Below, piece by piece: positions 35,062-46,757 of a stretch of 64,000 nt of DNA; the stretch's first letter is position 1; each line of letters begins with the position of its first letter. The notes under the pieces were generated by a model, which saw only the letters and a program-made list of their open reading frames with translations, had not been told where the DNA came from and searched no databases. The translations under genes and the position numbers were made by a program. This DNA comes from Ceriagrion tenellum (lineage: Eukaryota > Arthropoda > Insecta > Odonata > Coenagrionidae), in contig OY720634.1 in NCBI GenBank assembly GCA_963169105.1, positions 115,232,430-115,296,429 of the forward strand. The letters are read 5' to 3'.

Positions 35062-35650
35062 TTAAAACCATGGAGGGCTTCCCCAAACGACAGACTTCAT
35101 CACCGACTTGTAGTCATCGTTTATGTTCTCTGACGATATCCACAATGTTTTTTGTTGATGCTTTCAGAACAAGGGTCTCATTCAGCATTTCATCTGAGAA
35201 TTTTGGTTTCTCCGTGAATATTTGCTCATCAACAGTGCCTTTGAGGTGCGCATTAGTGATGTCTAGCTGTTCCACTTCATTACTTTCCTGATGAAAGCGG
35301 AAGATGCATGTAACTCATCCTGATGACTGGAGCAAAGGTTAATTTAAAGACTACTCCTTCACTTTGAGAATATCCCGTCGCTACCTTTCGGGCCATACTT
35401 CTTTCAACTCCTCCATCTAGCTTATATTCATTGGTTAAAACTATCCTAATGAATAACATTTATACATAACACTATCCTAAAATGAATACCAATAACCTAT
35501 TCGTTGGAGTATCAAATATATCTCAAGTCTTATTATCTACCAGAGCCTAAATTTCTGCATAAATAGCCTCTTTCCAGTCTAGAGAATCCTGTCCTTGTGA
35601 GGCACGCTGTAATGGTATCTTTACAGCATTAGCAGTAACTTGGCACCAAC
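35062..35650 (-). mobile_element. Ty1/copia reverse transcriptase fragment, minus
   Basis: Reading the minus strand from about 35650: DWKEAIYAEI then a stop and ALVDNKT (the W.eA...E...L..N.TW block of copia reverse transcriptase), EYKLDGGVERSMARKVATGY (the K.DG..R.KARLVA.G block), SQSEGVVFKLTFAPVIRMS (Q..G.Dy..TFAPV.R), LDITNAHLKGTVDEQIF (motif A region, usually D...AFLNG.L.E.IYM) and VCRLGKALHGF (V..L..SLYGLKQ). The order and spacing fit the RVT_2 family. Several stops and frameshifts are present; motif C (YVDD) is not found. It differs in sequence from the copia element at 60.4 kb. Confidence 0.85.
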
Positions 35651-36229
35651 AAAAGGTCAGGTTATTTTTTGGAGAAAAAAGAAGCTACTTTTTTAGTGTT
35701 GGAGCTGTTTTGTTGCGTGGTATTATTTTTCTAACAAAGACGTGTTATTTTAAAGCTTACTATTATATTCACTTAACAATAACAATGATTATGACGAATT
35801 TATCGATAATATTGCCATCTAAGCAAATTTACAGAAGAAAATTTTGGCGAGTAAGTACACAAATTTAGGATTTTCAGTTACCTATCTTTTTTTCCAGCGA
35901 GTGAGATTGGAGGTGAAATCTAGGTTGAAAAAATAAATAAAATAGGACAAGCTAACTCTTTTCAAACCACTGTGAATTGCACAAGTGAAATAGGACGAAT
36001 CTGAGGATGCCAGCTGGTTGTTACGTATTTTTGCAAAAAACTGATGCACAAAATATTGCAATCATTTAACATATTTTAAAAATATGAATAAATCTTTTTC
36101 GGTTTTACTCAGGAGTTTTTTTTTAGGAAATGGATGTTGCCCGAAAGAAAATAGCACCACCATAAATTATACCCATGCGATTACTAATAGTCTGTATACA
36201 CTATTTGAAGGATGCAAATCATTGTAACC
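35651..36229. other. No recognised feature
   Basis: AT-rich spacer. Confidence 0.4.
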
Positions 36230-36420
36230 ATTGCCTACCCAAGCTCACGCTTGTATGGCCTAGTGACTGCTGTGTAGTGCCCGGAGTGGGGGGATCAGGG
36301 AGGCACAAAGCCTCCGGGACACGACCCGCACGGCGCAAGGCGTTGGATGTCGCACGAAGCGATGAGCTGGGAAGTATCTCCACGAATGCGTCAAAATTCG
36401 CAGAAGGCATTTAAGTTTTC
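36230..36420. other. GC-rich patch
   Basis: A compact GC-rich island in AT-rich DNA, open on both strands (plus 36175-36414, minus 36219-36410). I recognise no motif on either strand. Confidence 0.3.
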
Positions 36421-37359
36421 TAACTGGAGCGGTTCTCAATTGGCGTGATGACTATGTGGACGGTTTTTTGTTACAGAAAAAAAACGCATCTTGAATGGGC
36501 TGAACTTTGACCCTGGCGCTGTGCTACGACGAAGTGGGTCAAGCAGCTTTGAGACTGAAAAAAAATTTTTTCCCCCCAAAATGATCAAATTTAGTGGACG
36601 AATTCCAGAACCTCTCGAATTTAGAAAAGAATGCGCAGCTCCGCTCTACGTTTGCGTTGTCTCACCGAGTTGTTTCACAAACTCTTCCAGTTTTGGCGGC
36701 CCGAAGACAGTCTCTTGGTACTAATGGCCTCTCAACCTTTAGCATTTATTAGTATAATGATGATTAGACCAAATGATATTGATCATGCTGAGAAATAGGC
36801 ATCTTCCAAATTTCAACAGGCAACTCATTTTTCAGTTTCAAAGAGTGGAACCATCCCATGCACTTACCAAATTCGGATTGCGACGCTTCCATCTCCACGA
36901 TATGAGTTCTTTACTTCGTCATAACATTTATTGAAGGAGAACAAGAATACTTCTACATTCTTCGCTTATTTTTTCTGAAACATTTGAAGATAGGGTGAGA
37001 GCCATGTTCATAATTATAAGAGCCTCAATGGTTAATTGAATTGAAATTTCCCTGCACAAGAGATATTTTAGCTGGGTTGAGGATTCAATAAGAAAAATAT
37101 TGGTAGATCAATACATATATCAGGTATTTTTATTTCGCAGTAGCTCTGGGTTGTCATCAATGAAAACAGAATTTATTATGGAGCACAAATTAAAAGATAG
37201 GATTCCCCATTTGCTTTAACTCACCATTAGAGTAAAATTTATTCAAATTTCTCATACCGCCAGCTAATTCATGGTAAATTCTAAGTTCAGTCAGTCCAAG
37301 GTTCAGTTTTGGAAATGTGCTGTACTTAGGAACTAATTAACGAAAAACACAGCTAACCA
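36421..37359. other. No recognised feature
   Basis: AT-rich spacer; a 77-codon plus open frame at 36491-36724 has no recognised motif. Confidence 0.4.
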
Positions 37360-37640
37360 TCACCATCATCATCATTGGTCGTTCAATCCTAAGATTGATT
37401 GGATGTAGCCCTCCATTCTACGCTCTGTAATGATAGTTCCCTGAATTCCTGGCAGTTCTTTTTATGTAATTTTTTCCTTTAACTTTCCTATGTATATATC
37501 CTTTGGGGTTTTTCCCTCTAATTTTCCCTTTAATTATATTCTTTGCAAACTCATGTACCTCACGGTCTGCCCAATCCATCTGGTATTTCTTTTCTACATC
37601 GTGTTCCATTGGATCCTTTCCTCTTCTACCCTTGTGTATA
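37360..37640 (-). mobile_element. LINE family A 3' fragment, minus
   Basis: On the minus strand it runs from RVEEERIQWNTM (about 37625) through TRWIGQTVR and GKIRGK to the terminus TCAATCTTAGGATTGAACGA at 37380-37400, followed by an ATGATGATGATGG tail (about 37364-37378). The left end is therefore complete. The 5' side is cut at about 37640 where SINE-like sequence begins. Confidence 0.85.
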
Positions 37641-37760
37641 GGTGATGCTGTGCTAAAGGTACAGGCCTCCCATCCTGAGGGCCTGACTTCAAATCCCAGT
37701 AAAGTAAAATATTTTGCCGGGGAATCTCCATCCCAAATTTGGAATCGTTTATAGAATATT
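37640..37760 (+). repeat. tRNA-like SINE head
   Basis: GTGCTAAAGGTACAGGCCTC and, about 30 bases later, GACTTCAAATCCCAG (box B-like) resemble a tRNA head. The following GTAAAATATTTTGCCGGGGAA parallels the body of the other SINEs. It sits exactly at the truncation point of the LINE on its left. The next 250 bases (to about 38010) may be SINE body or host DNA. Confidence 0.45.
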
Positions 37761-38329
37761 TCAAGTCCATTTGGGATGTTAAACTGAGTGTGGGAGTAAC
37801 GAAACTTCGTGGCACTAGTATTGGAGGCGCATGATGCCGGGAAGTGTAAAGCATCACAAGTAGGTGAGACAACTGGGCTGAAGGTCTCACCAGAAAGCCT
37901 TGGGTACATTTTTATGCCCAAAAACACTGGACTGAACTTCTCTTCACTGACCGGTGATGCCAAGTTTTGCCGTACCTATACTTCTAAGCAACTTTCCCTC
38001 TAGAGTAGGTTAAAGCTCCATTTCTTTCCGCTGTATATAAATTCCATAAATAATCTTTCAATTACCAACATAGCCACTACCCCTAAATGGCAATTAATTT
38101 ATCAACCATGCACTGTCTCCTCACCAATCAAATAGTGACAACGTAATGAAATAAACGGGATAGAGGAAAACAAGAGAGGACTAGGATGCTAGGAAAAAAG
38201 GGAATGAAAAAGTTAACAGAATACATATCCTTAATTCCTCTCGTGGTAATTGCAAGCAAGATACAGGGAAATCTAGCCATCCTGACATGCTCCCACATTG
38301 CAGATAATGCATCTAAGAGCTGAGGAGCA

Positions 38330-38447
38330 AGCCATCCCGTAAGTTTATAGGTGTCATGCATTATTGATCGCGAAATATGTATAATTCGCTGAGAAAAAAT
38401 CATTTACCTTGAATGGAATTCAAACCCAGTCCCCTCCATATCCCACT
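38330..38447 (-). repeat. SINE, minus copy
   Basis: On the minus strand: GAGCACTCAGTGGGATATGG, then GGGTTTGAATTCCA (box B-like), then AAATGATTTTTTCTCAGCGAATT, the shared SINE body. Confidence 0.6.
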
Positions 38448-38565
38448 GAGTGCTCCTGACACAACATCAAGGCGCTGGGTTCAAATTTAAGTCCAGGCGA
38501 ATGATTTTTTCCGCAGTGAATTTCACACATGCACAGTTATTACTAATGACATGCCCATGCCATCA
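38448..38565 (+). repeat. SINE, plus copy
   Basis: GGGTTCAAATTTAAGTCCAG (box B-like) at 38468-38487, then GCGAATGATTTTTTCCGCAG and TGAATTTCACACATGCACAG. It stands head to head with the copy at 38330-38447. Confidence 0.65.
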
Positions 38566-38854
38566 TGTAATATGTCTGCTAAATTCCACTGATCTTACAC
38601 CATTTCAACATTCTGGAAGACAAAACAGACAATTATAAAAAGACCAAAACTGAAACAATTAGCAAATAATTTAGGGAGTAGCCACTAACATTTTTGGGAA
38701 AGCGATGGCTAGAGAAATCACTGTACAGTAAATGAAAAGGGAGAATTATTCAAGAGAAATACTGCGAGTAAAGTAAACATGATCCTCAGAACATAAGCTA
38801 TGTAATTTTATAGCAAATTCAGATAGGTATAATTTTGGATTGGATTGGATATTT

Positions 38855-39095
38855 GGGGAGGCGACCGACGGTTAAGGTTATTTGCGCCATAGGGGACATA
38901 TAAGGTAGGAAGGGTGGATAGAAACCCGGCGTCGGCATTAGCCTGCTCTTAACGAAAGGCGCCAAGGTGACCACGGTTTAACGTCTCATCCGACAGACGG
39001 AGTACTGCACTTAAGTGCCCTCCACAAGACACTCAAGTAGGGATCGGGTTACCTCTGAAAAACATTCTCCTCTGCAGGGATTTGAAGGTATAATT
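38855..39095 (-). repeat. SINE-like dispersed repeat
   Basis: A GC-rich block unlike its neighbours. On the minus strand it contains TCGGATGAGACGTTAAACCG, a word I recall as recurring in repetitive sequences of many animals, preceded by GAGTGTCTTGTGGAGGGCAC and followed by GGCGCCTTTCGTTAAGAGCA. Only one copy is in the window, so its status as a repeat rests on memory. Confidence 0.4.
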
Positions 39096-39239
39096 TTATG
39101 TTTTTATAAATTTATTGACTAAACAAATGACAGTTGGAATCAGGCTCCGTAGGCTAATAGAACTTTGGGGTTGGGAGGGGGGGTTGGAGGGGTTAAGCCA
39201 AAACCACCGAGATGTACCACCACCTTTGTGACTTTGTCT

Positions 39240-39405
39240 TTGATTACATTCCTGAAAAAATTCATTGTGTCATAAAGTGTGGCCTACCTATCAAGAGATA
39301 GTGTCACTGCTAGTGCTCCATGTAGTTTTTTCCTCCTTCATTCTTCTGCGCACTTCGTAATTTCCGATCCTATCCGTTTATTTGATTTTCAGCATCTATG
39401 AAGTA
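39240..39405 (-). mobile_element. LINE family A internal scrap, minus
   Basis: The plus-strand words ATTCATTGTGTCATAAAGTG, TTCTGCGCACTTCGTAATTT and TTGATTTTCAGCATC line up with ACCCATTGTGTCTCAGGGTG, TTCTGTACACTTCATCATTT and TTATCTTCAGCATC of the better copies (33.2 and 52.8 kb). It is heavily decayed. Confidence 0.6.
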
Positions 39406-40457
39406 CAGTTAAAATAAAGAAAGCGACCAGGTAGGAAATGGAACGACATAAGAAGCTGTACGCATCCGTAAAATGCACCATGACTGGTTGTAACAAAAAG
39501 CGTTACGGAAATAACTAAGGGTTTTAAATAAGGTGAGTCACATTGATTTCAATATTTTGTGTTATTTTTATTGTACTCCAAACAAAAATTTTCCTTAAGT
39601 GGCCAATAAATGTATTTTTTGCGCTAGTGAGGCAACGCATTTTAATCTCGGGTTTCAAAACAGTATCCAAATTCTTGCGAAATGATGCAAGATCATTTTT
39701 AAAGACGGTGGTTCAATGACTCACATTCGGCCTAATGCGGACTATTTCGACTAATCACATTAAAATTCTCTTTCTCCTTAAAACCCAAGTATCAGCGTGG
39801 GTGAAATATCCTCAGTGCGGATCCATTAACCAAAGATATGTCCCCTTCACAGCGCAGTATAAAGAACATGTGCATAAATATAATACGAGGTTTTTATTAA
39901 TCCGGAAAGATTTTTTTGAAACATCCGGAAGGAATCTCGAAGTCATCATGAGAGTCTCGAGGGCGTTTCCAATCCTCTTTTAATGCGCTTGATTTCCTTG
40001 AAATATGTTTCTATAAGGAGATTTAATCTTCAAAGGTCCCAAATGATTCGCACCAATTCTATAATCAACGAATGACTGTCGTCTTGGGATGCCCAATGAT
40101 GAAAACCGTTTTCACCGGTTTCACAATGGTAGGGCATCTTCTGCTTCAAATGAGTGAATAATGCTATGCATACAGACAGAAATTAGTTCAACACTGGGAG
40201 TGGTTTGAGATAGAGGATAGGACGGGTAAGGGCATGGTCCCATTTAGGATGATGGGCATAGGTCCCATTTAGGATGAAGTTAACCCTGATAGTAATCAAA
40301 TATACGAAAGTACTAAGTTATTTCATAACAATGGAAATCTCGTAAGTCACTTCCACGAAGCCATGCCTGATATTATCAAGTATCAATAAAATAGAAACGA
40401 TGTTGGTGAAGAAAGTTGTCTCTGTAATTAGTCAATAGAATAATCATGTCGATGAAT
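39406..40457. other. No recognised feature
   Basis: AT-rich; an 82-codon plus open frame at 39735-39983 has no recognised motif. A near-exact doubling of GGTCCCATTTAGGATGA occurs at about 40236 and 40261. Confidence 0.4.
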
Positions 40458-40581
40458 ATGTTAAAGGTTACTCAGGCTTTTCACCGGGTCAAACTCTCCA
40501 TTTCCATAGCGACTCGTCCATCGAAACTTCGGCCTAGATGGAGAGTTTGACCCAGTGGATACCCTGAGTAACCTTTAACAT
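40458..40581. mobile_element. 124-bp foldback element
   Basis: ATGTTAAAGGTTACTCAGGC...GGGTCAAACTCTCCAT (40458-40501) is complementary, with few mismatches, to ATGGAGAGTTTGACCC...CCTGAGTAACCTTTAACAT (40538-40581). The loop is 36 bases. The size, long terminal inverted repeats and lack of coding fit a MITE or foldback element. A target duplication is not clear. Confidence 0.75.
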
Positions 40582-40854
40582 CACAATACACCGGGAACAC
40601 CTTAGATCTTTCTTCAATGAATATCAGTTTGCTATGTCGCCCAATCTCTCTCTTGCTCGCAATGGCAATGCAGTAGAAATAGTAACGGGATATGGGTTTT
40701 TAAATTAGCCGTAGACAGCTCGTTGAAGTCATAACGATAAATGTTAACTCAATTGCCTGTGACTTGCTAACGAAAATCTTCCTTCCGAGGATGAGCGGCA
40801 CTTCAGCACGCTTGGGAGTTTCCGGTTTGGCGAAGCTGAAGGCCAATACGACTT

Positions 40855-41400
40855 TCAGTTAGAAACATTTGACCAATCAAACTTCAACGTTTCCTTTAGT
40901 TTCCGTCGTCGGCCCAACTTACCTATCCCACCGCTGATTTGGAGTGGGAACGCTCGACGCGCCCCCATCGTGACTTTTGAGGAAATATTCATTCTGATGG
41001 CACATACGCGAGGAAGAACACCGTTGCAGTCAGCTGGGAAGGACTTACTGAAGGTAATTATGTCTTACTTATGGAAATATAATTTTTAATAGATATTAAT
41101 CGCTAAGCAATCTTTGCTTCCTCGCCAACTCTTTTGAACACGGTTGTATAGCAAACTTCAAGATAATTTGTGCATATTGATCAGTCTTCATTTTGCAATA
41201 TTTCTTCTTACCTTGTCGGTAGATATTTTTCCTGTATTTGTCGTACAAGATGGGCGAGATCACTCAACATATAATATTATATTGTGTCACGTTTTAGGTC
41301 TCATCGCCATTTCCCTATAGTAATTCTCAGAGAGCAGAAGAACGATAAGCTGCCATCTTCAAGCCCAGCAATGGATCATCTTGGATTTCAGCACGCAATG
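40855..41400 (+). other. Weak candidate for host gene 5' exons
   Basis: An initiator-like TCAGTT at 40855 and a CCAAT at 40873 precede an ATG at 40997. Nineteen codons lead to AAG followed by GTAATT (possible donor at 41054). A pyrimidine-containing run and two AG acceptors (CCCTATAG and AATTCTCAG, 41310-41330) precede a stretch ending CAATG at 41400, followed by GTAAGT, a strong donor. Joined in frame from the first ATG the message hits a stop, so if real the first exon is untranslated and coding may start at ATG 41371. No homology is recognised. This is inference from splice-like words only. Confidence 0.15.
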
Positions 41401-42190
41401 GTAAGTCGTAGACGGGATTATAAGAGCATGATACGTTAAATGGCGGGTTGAATTGGGAGATTGGTACCTTTCTGGTTAATGAGGAAATCCTCATAGTGGC
41501 AGCGTAACGCGAGTTGGAGTTGCAAGCAATATTATTTCTAATTTGATTGATTTTATCCAGCCAAGCAGTAGTATTCTGAACGAATTTATTGTTTCGATGA
41601 TGGTTTGAAAGTTCGGACGAAACTTTTTTATATTAATTCCGCAAGGCAGCTCAGATACAGTTGGATAATTTATCCATCCTTACTCTGTGATGGTTTGACA
41701 AGGTTTGCTAAGGGCTTAGTATTTTATTGAACTGTATTCTAATTGTGAGTACCTGATTAACAATTTTTTTGCTTCAAAATTTTTCGAGAGGTTGACCTTA
41801 GTCTTGACTCTCCTGCTGAATTACCTTTTCAATTTTTTATTACCTTCAATATCAACACGACGCTACGGATATATATGCCTCTAAGACTCAATATCATACC
41901 TTTGCGTCTTTTCTTCGAACTTCGGGGTAGAGCAAATCTCGAAATCCTTAGTTATAACTCCTCAGCTGACAAATCGTTCTCCGTATGCGACTAATTCATT
42001 ATAATACTGTAGCATATCACTCGGGACAAGGGGATACCGGTTGGAGCATAATATTAATGTGGTTTTTTTCAACTCCATCACACATGATTTTTCACTTTTC
42101 AAGAATCCTTAACTGTCTAGTCAAATATTCCTAGCAGGGGCCAGCTGAAAAACGTCTTTGTTATCTGTTATCGCCACAACACCTCCTCCC
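41401..42190. other. No recognised feature
   Basis: AT-rich; it would be intronic if the preceding candidate were real. Confidence 0.35.
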
Positions 42191-42198
42191 ACAGTATT

Positions 42199-42465
42199 TT
42201 ACGACAAACTTTGCAAACGCGAAATTCTTTCAGTTTCTTGTCCTTTTAACTCTGTCAGCCTTTCCATTGGGGTCCTTCCTCCTTCCACCCTCACAAAGAT
42301 CGAGTTTAACCAAACCAATTCTCCGATCGTAATCGGCGAGCATTTTCTTCCTAGTCCTAATGAGAGCCACATTTGACTCGGGACGTGAATTCCAATATTG
42401 CCCGGGATACTCATCCTCTGCGAAAAAGTGTGCGAGAACCTCAGCCACTCCGTGATCACATGCAA
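42199..42465 (-). CDS. Unrecognised minus-strand open frames
   Basis: Two overlapping minus-strand frames (42199-42465, 88 codons; 42230-42448, 72 codons) lie in a GC-richer patch. The second is rich in charged residues (ALIRTRKKMLADYDRRIGLV, then KLDLCEGGRRKDPNGKAD), a more protein-like composition than elsewhere. I recognise no domain. It could be an old element fragment or chance. Confidence 0.15.
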   Translation of the reverse strand: MHVITEWLRFSHTFSQRMSIPGNIGIHVPSQMWLSLGLGRKCSPITIGELVWLNSIFVRVEGGRTPMERLTELKGQETERISRLQSLS

Positions 42466-45400
42466 GACCGTGTAGTTTCGCCTGCCTTGGTAACTTTGGA
42501 GTGTTTACGGTGAATCCACTGCACCGATCCTTTATTTGAATCCGAGTGCGACCTAGCCCTTGGCTTTAAGTCAAAGTGAAACACCAAGCATAGTCGTGAT
42601 CGTGAAGTTCTAGTTTACTGGGAAATTTTGTTGCATCTTACCGGCACGCTAAATTTCTCCGACTTATTCACGGCTTTGAGTCCCACTGTCCTCCCAATCA
42701 TTGCGGTGACCATGAGTGAACAGGCTTGAGCATTCTGTTACTTGTACCTCCTACACTAACGCTTCCTTAATTTCCTCCACACTAATATTCTTCTTCCGAA
42801 AGATGATAATCTGACATGACCCTCTGTTTTACTTTGGAATTGAAACCTGTAAAGCTCTTTTTTACCTCTATCGAATAGACTTTGGTGATAGACTCCACGA
42901 GAAAATGATTGATGGAGAAGTAGTGGGTAAGAGTTTGAAAGGTATATTTTTGTCAAGTGTCATGTGGAGCGAGCAAATTTTTCCCTTCCCGCTTTTTCAA
43001 CGACAGCTATTTGAGATAGGCATTCCTCTGTGACGGAACAGGCAGAAAATGAGAAAATCAATTTGTTGAAAAACGTCATTTCAGTATTTGATCGTATGGC
43101 TAATATTTTTTTACACTTTGTCATGTTTGATCTGCCTATAATTCATAGATTAAGTAGCTGAGATTATAACCCTTCGCCTTTCCAGTAAAAGGTTTCTCAA
43201 TCTCTTCATTAATTAAGCAAAATTAAATTTAAAAAAAATGATTTAGCAAAAAGTAGGGGAAAATTAGATTGCTTCCGTCGTCACCACGAAATCATACCAA
43301 ATTTTATTGAGAAAATTTAAAAATTTTCAGTTGTTTAATAAGATAGAAGAGTTACGCTTGCTTTTGAAAAAATACTTTCCGGCAAGACTTACAACTATCA
43401 TCGCTGATGATAATTTGGGGCAGTTGAAACAATTTCCAGCCTGCTGGCAAAAACTCCTCGTATGACTGTTAATTGAGCTTAGTTTCCTTGGATTGATAAA
43501 TGAGGTTTTTTCCGGTTGCTTTTTCCATAGTAGTGTTCAATGGAAATTTGAGTCGGGAACACTCCTAAAACCTACCAATCAGCTGGTAGAATGCCCAATG
43601 AATGAATGTGCGCGGCTTGCACGGTGACCAATTTCTGAATGCGCTCTTCGGTGTTCGCCTTTTTACGCTTCACACCAGTCAGCTGAGTTGATCTCCCAAA
43701 TATTATGTGGGAAAAAAACCCATTCACTTAAGTAAATTTTTATATTTGCTACTTTTTAATATCTGCCCCCATTGATATATTAACTTGTATTTCCTTCGTA
43801 TACGGAAAAACCGGAATTTTTCAACTTTAATTCCCCGCTGATGGTCTTCAGCAGCATTAACTAGTTTAACGAATTGTCGGACGTACAATCTCCCCTCAAC
43901 TTAAGTGTAAGAGCTGTCTGCCCCATTCATGTTCTTGTACTCTTATATGAAAAAAAACATGGGGAGCAATGATACGGCAAAATCGTGTTATGTTTGATCA
44001 ATAGCTCCATGTATTTTGGAAACTGCTTTATTTCCAAAATTAGTGGACTCTGGCTTTGAGCCAGCTAGTGGCGTCTTTTACGTCCTGAAGTTCATTGGCA
44101 AAGATGTACAAAGGATGCTAACGTGTCAAACTAGAAAAAAATTCAAATTTAAAAATTGCTGTATTTTTTTTGTTAACGTTTAAACATTTAAAATTTAAAT
44201 GATTTCAATAAAATTTAGTTTATTTACAAAACTGATAACACACTGTTTCTATATATTCTTTTGCAAACAAAATAAGATGTCAACAATTTTTCTAGCCATT
44301 TTTGTTTAAGAGATATAGCAAAAAGAAAAAAGGTCTAAGCGCAAAATGGTCGAAACTTTGATCGTCTCTGAATCTGCCAAAAATTTTTTTTTCCAAAAAC
44401 GCTTCTAAACTTTTTCATTTAACGCCAGATAGAACCCACACAAAACTTTTGGTTCGAATCGGAGACACCAAGGGTCAACTCACTGTTGATCTGACGTGGA
44501 ATGACCCTTATATAAAAACTACAATACGTTCGAAGAACGACATCCTCGGATATTACATCACTAACCTTGATAGTATTCGCTATGGAGGATAGAGCATTCG
44601 TACATCGGCATGCCAGTGGTATAAACCCCTCAGGACCTTCCAGGTCCTCCGCCCTTTTGCCCCGCCAATCTCGCGTTTTTTCCTATTCCTGGGCGTAGTT
44701 CCGCGCATGCATGAACCGCCAATTCTGCGGTTTGTGTAATGTGGGGCACACAATTGTATCTCATGAATGTATTGCGAGTATAGAAGTAGAAGCCAACAAT
44801 AAATGAACGCCAGGCACAGCTAAGTATTTTTATTACTCATCCAGGAAAAGAAAAACAACCTTTTGGAAGATCAGTTTTTAGGCCATATAATATTCCCAAA
44901 ATTAATGTCTAAACAAAAATATTGAGCTCATTTCTTTTGCTAATCCAATGAAATTTTTACATTTTCCTATAAAATATCAAACGATACAATGTTACCACAT
45001 AAGGGGTGATGGGCCAAGTGTAACCCATCCGAAGTTTTTAGAGGGATAAAAAGTTTAAGTCATTTGTTAAAATGCTATTAACGGTGTAAATTAAATCAAT
45101 GGATAAAAATGGCAATTTGCTACCTCCCTGACACTTCCTCTGAGCAACAAAAAGGACAAAATTTCGCCGAATCTTACGGGAGAGTTACTTCGCCAGATTT
45201 AGCAACAGTGAGTGTTAACTTAAAATTTGAAGAATTTAATTTATTAAGGAGAGCTATCCTTAAAAATAATTTTTGAAAATGTATTAAATATTTGAAATTC
45301 ACTTATCTTTAGTTATTAGACGAAAAAAAAATCTTATTTGACTCTTCTATCAGGGAGGGTCAACCTTATACTTTTGTTATCTTATGGAAAATGGATTCAT

Positions 45401-46331
45401 TTGGAAAGGGTAATGCTATACATGGCCATGATTAATTTCAGTAACTGTCATCTATTAACGCGAAATAATTACAATTTTGCATTTTTATGGTATGCTCAAA
45501 GGATTAAAAATATATACTTTACTCTGTACTCATGATTTCTGTACATATGATTATGCCTGTTTAAGCTTAACTTGCTTATTTACTTCAAGTTTGATACCCC
45601 ATTCAATCACATCACCAAGTCCCATAATTATTAAACATTTGTAAGTGATTTCTTTATAAATTTCAAAGTTAAGGATCAAAAGTCAAAAAATTAAGGCTGG
45701 AGTTAATTTTCTCTCGATTTTTTTCAATATTAACGAACAACCCAGCTCGATCTAGAAACAGGATTAGAAATCAATTCGATTTGAATAACTTTCCTAATAT
45801 TGGTCAAAAGTTGCATGAAAGAAGGGGTAGTCATGAATTGAGTTTATTTGAACCATTAGTCCTGAGATTACAATCCTTGAAATACAAATTATACATTAGT
45901 TTGAAACAAGTTCACAATCACAGCGAATAAACACTCTGGTAACATTTTCCTCTAAGTGATGCATAATAAATAACCTGCTCAGTGTTTTAGTGTATTGTGA
46001 GTAATTTGGTCTTCAATTGGAATCTTACAATGAGGTTATGTTTTTTCCTTTCCAGAATGAAAATGAAACTGGATGGTGGTTTCCATGGTTTTTGGTCCCT
46101 CAAAAAATAAAATGGAAGTAGTTTCCTACTATTCTGCAAATGTGAGTGCACCACAGCTGTCCATAATGGCCACCAGAGTCACCAGTTTTGTATACAAGCC
46201 TTCAGTGGTCATCCCTGATGAAATATTGGTCAGATAAGTACATCTGGTTTGCATGTGCTGTTATTTTTGTGAGTTGATAGACAGCTGAATTCAAGCCTTA
46301 CTTCGTCCACATATTGGGAAAATGGATATCA
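42466..46331. other. AT-rich stretch without recognised genes
   Basis: Only short open frames are present, including one of 55 codons from ATG 45109 with no known motif. A GC-richer patch at 44590-44750 has no coding sense I can identify. Confidence 0.4.
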
Positions 46332-46525
46332 ATTTAGTTAAAACATAAAATCATTCATTCATCATTCAACCCGAAGATCATTTGAATACAGCTATCCTTC
46401 CTCCTTTATCCATATTTAGTTAAACATAAAATTTAGTTAAAACATAAAATCATTCATTCATCATTCAACCCTAAGATCATTTGAATACAGCCATCCTTCC
46501 TCCTTAATTCCATATCTAGCATTGT
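46332..46525 (-). repeat. Tandem duplication of a LINE family A terminus
   Basis: A unit of about 99 bp starting ATTTAGTTAAAACATAAAAT is present twice (from 46332 and 46431). Each holds TTCAACCCGAAGATCATTTG or TTCAACCCTAAGATCATTTG, then AATACAGC(T/C)ATCCTTCC. This is the reverse of a decayed family A 3' end (compare TTCAATCCTAAGATTGGTTG, ACTACAGCCCTCC at 52.56 kb) with its CATTCATTCAT tail. Confidence 0.7.
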
Positions 46526-46757
46526 AGGTATTTTTTAGGCTAGAGAGAAGGTCATTCAGTGGGATTCAAAAGTATACACCCGACAACAGCCTCCGAGTAA
46601 ATCCGAGTAACATTAACCTTCATTGCCGAAAAAACTTAGGAGAACCACAAATGAATAAATGTTACTTCCAAAGCGAAAATAATCCAATACGCGCTCTCTA
46701 GATAACTGCGGAACTTCAAAGAAAAACTCGCTTCTCAGTGGCTTCAGAAAACATTAA

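Noticed and set aside
37418..37963. 181-codon minus-strand frame as a host gene
   Set aside because: Its C-terminal half is family A LINE and its N-terminal half crosses a SINE-like insertion; it is a chance fusion.
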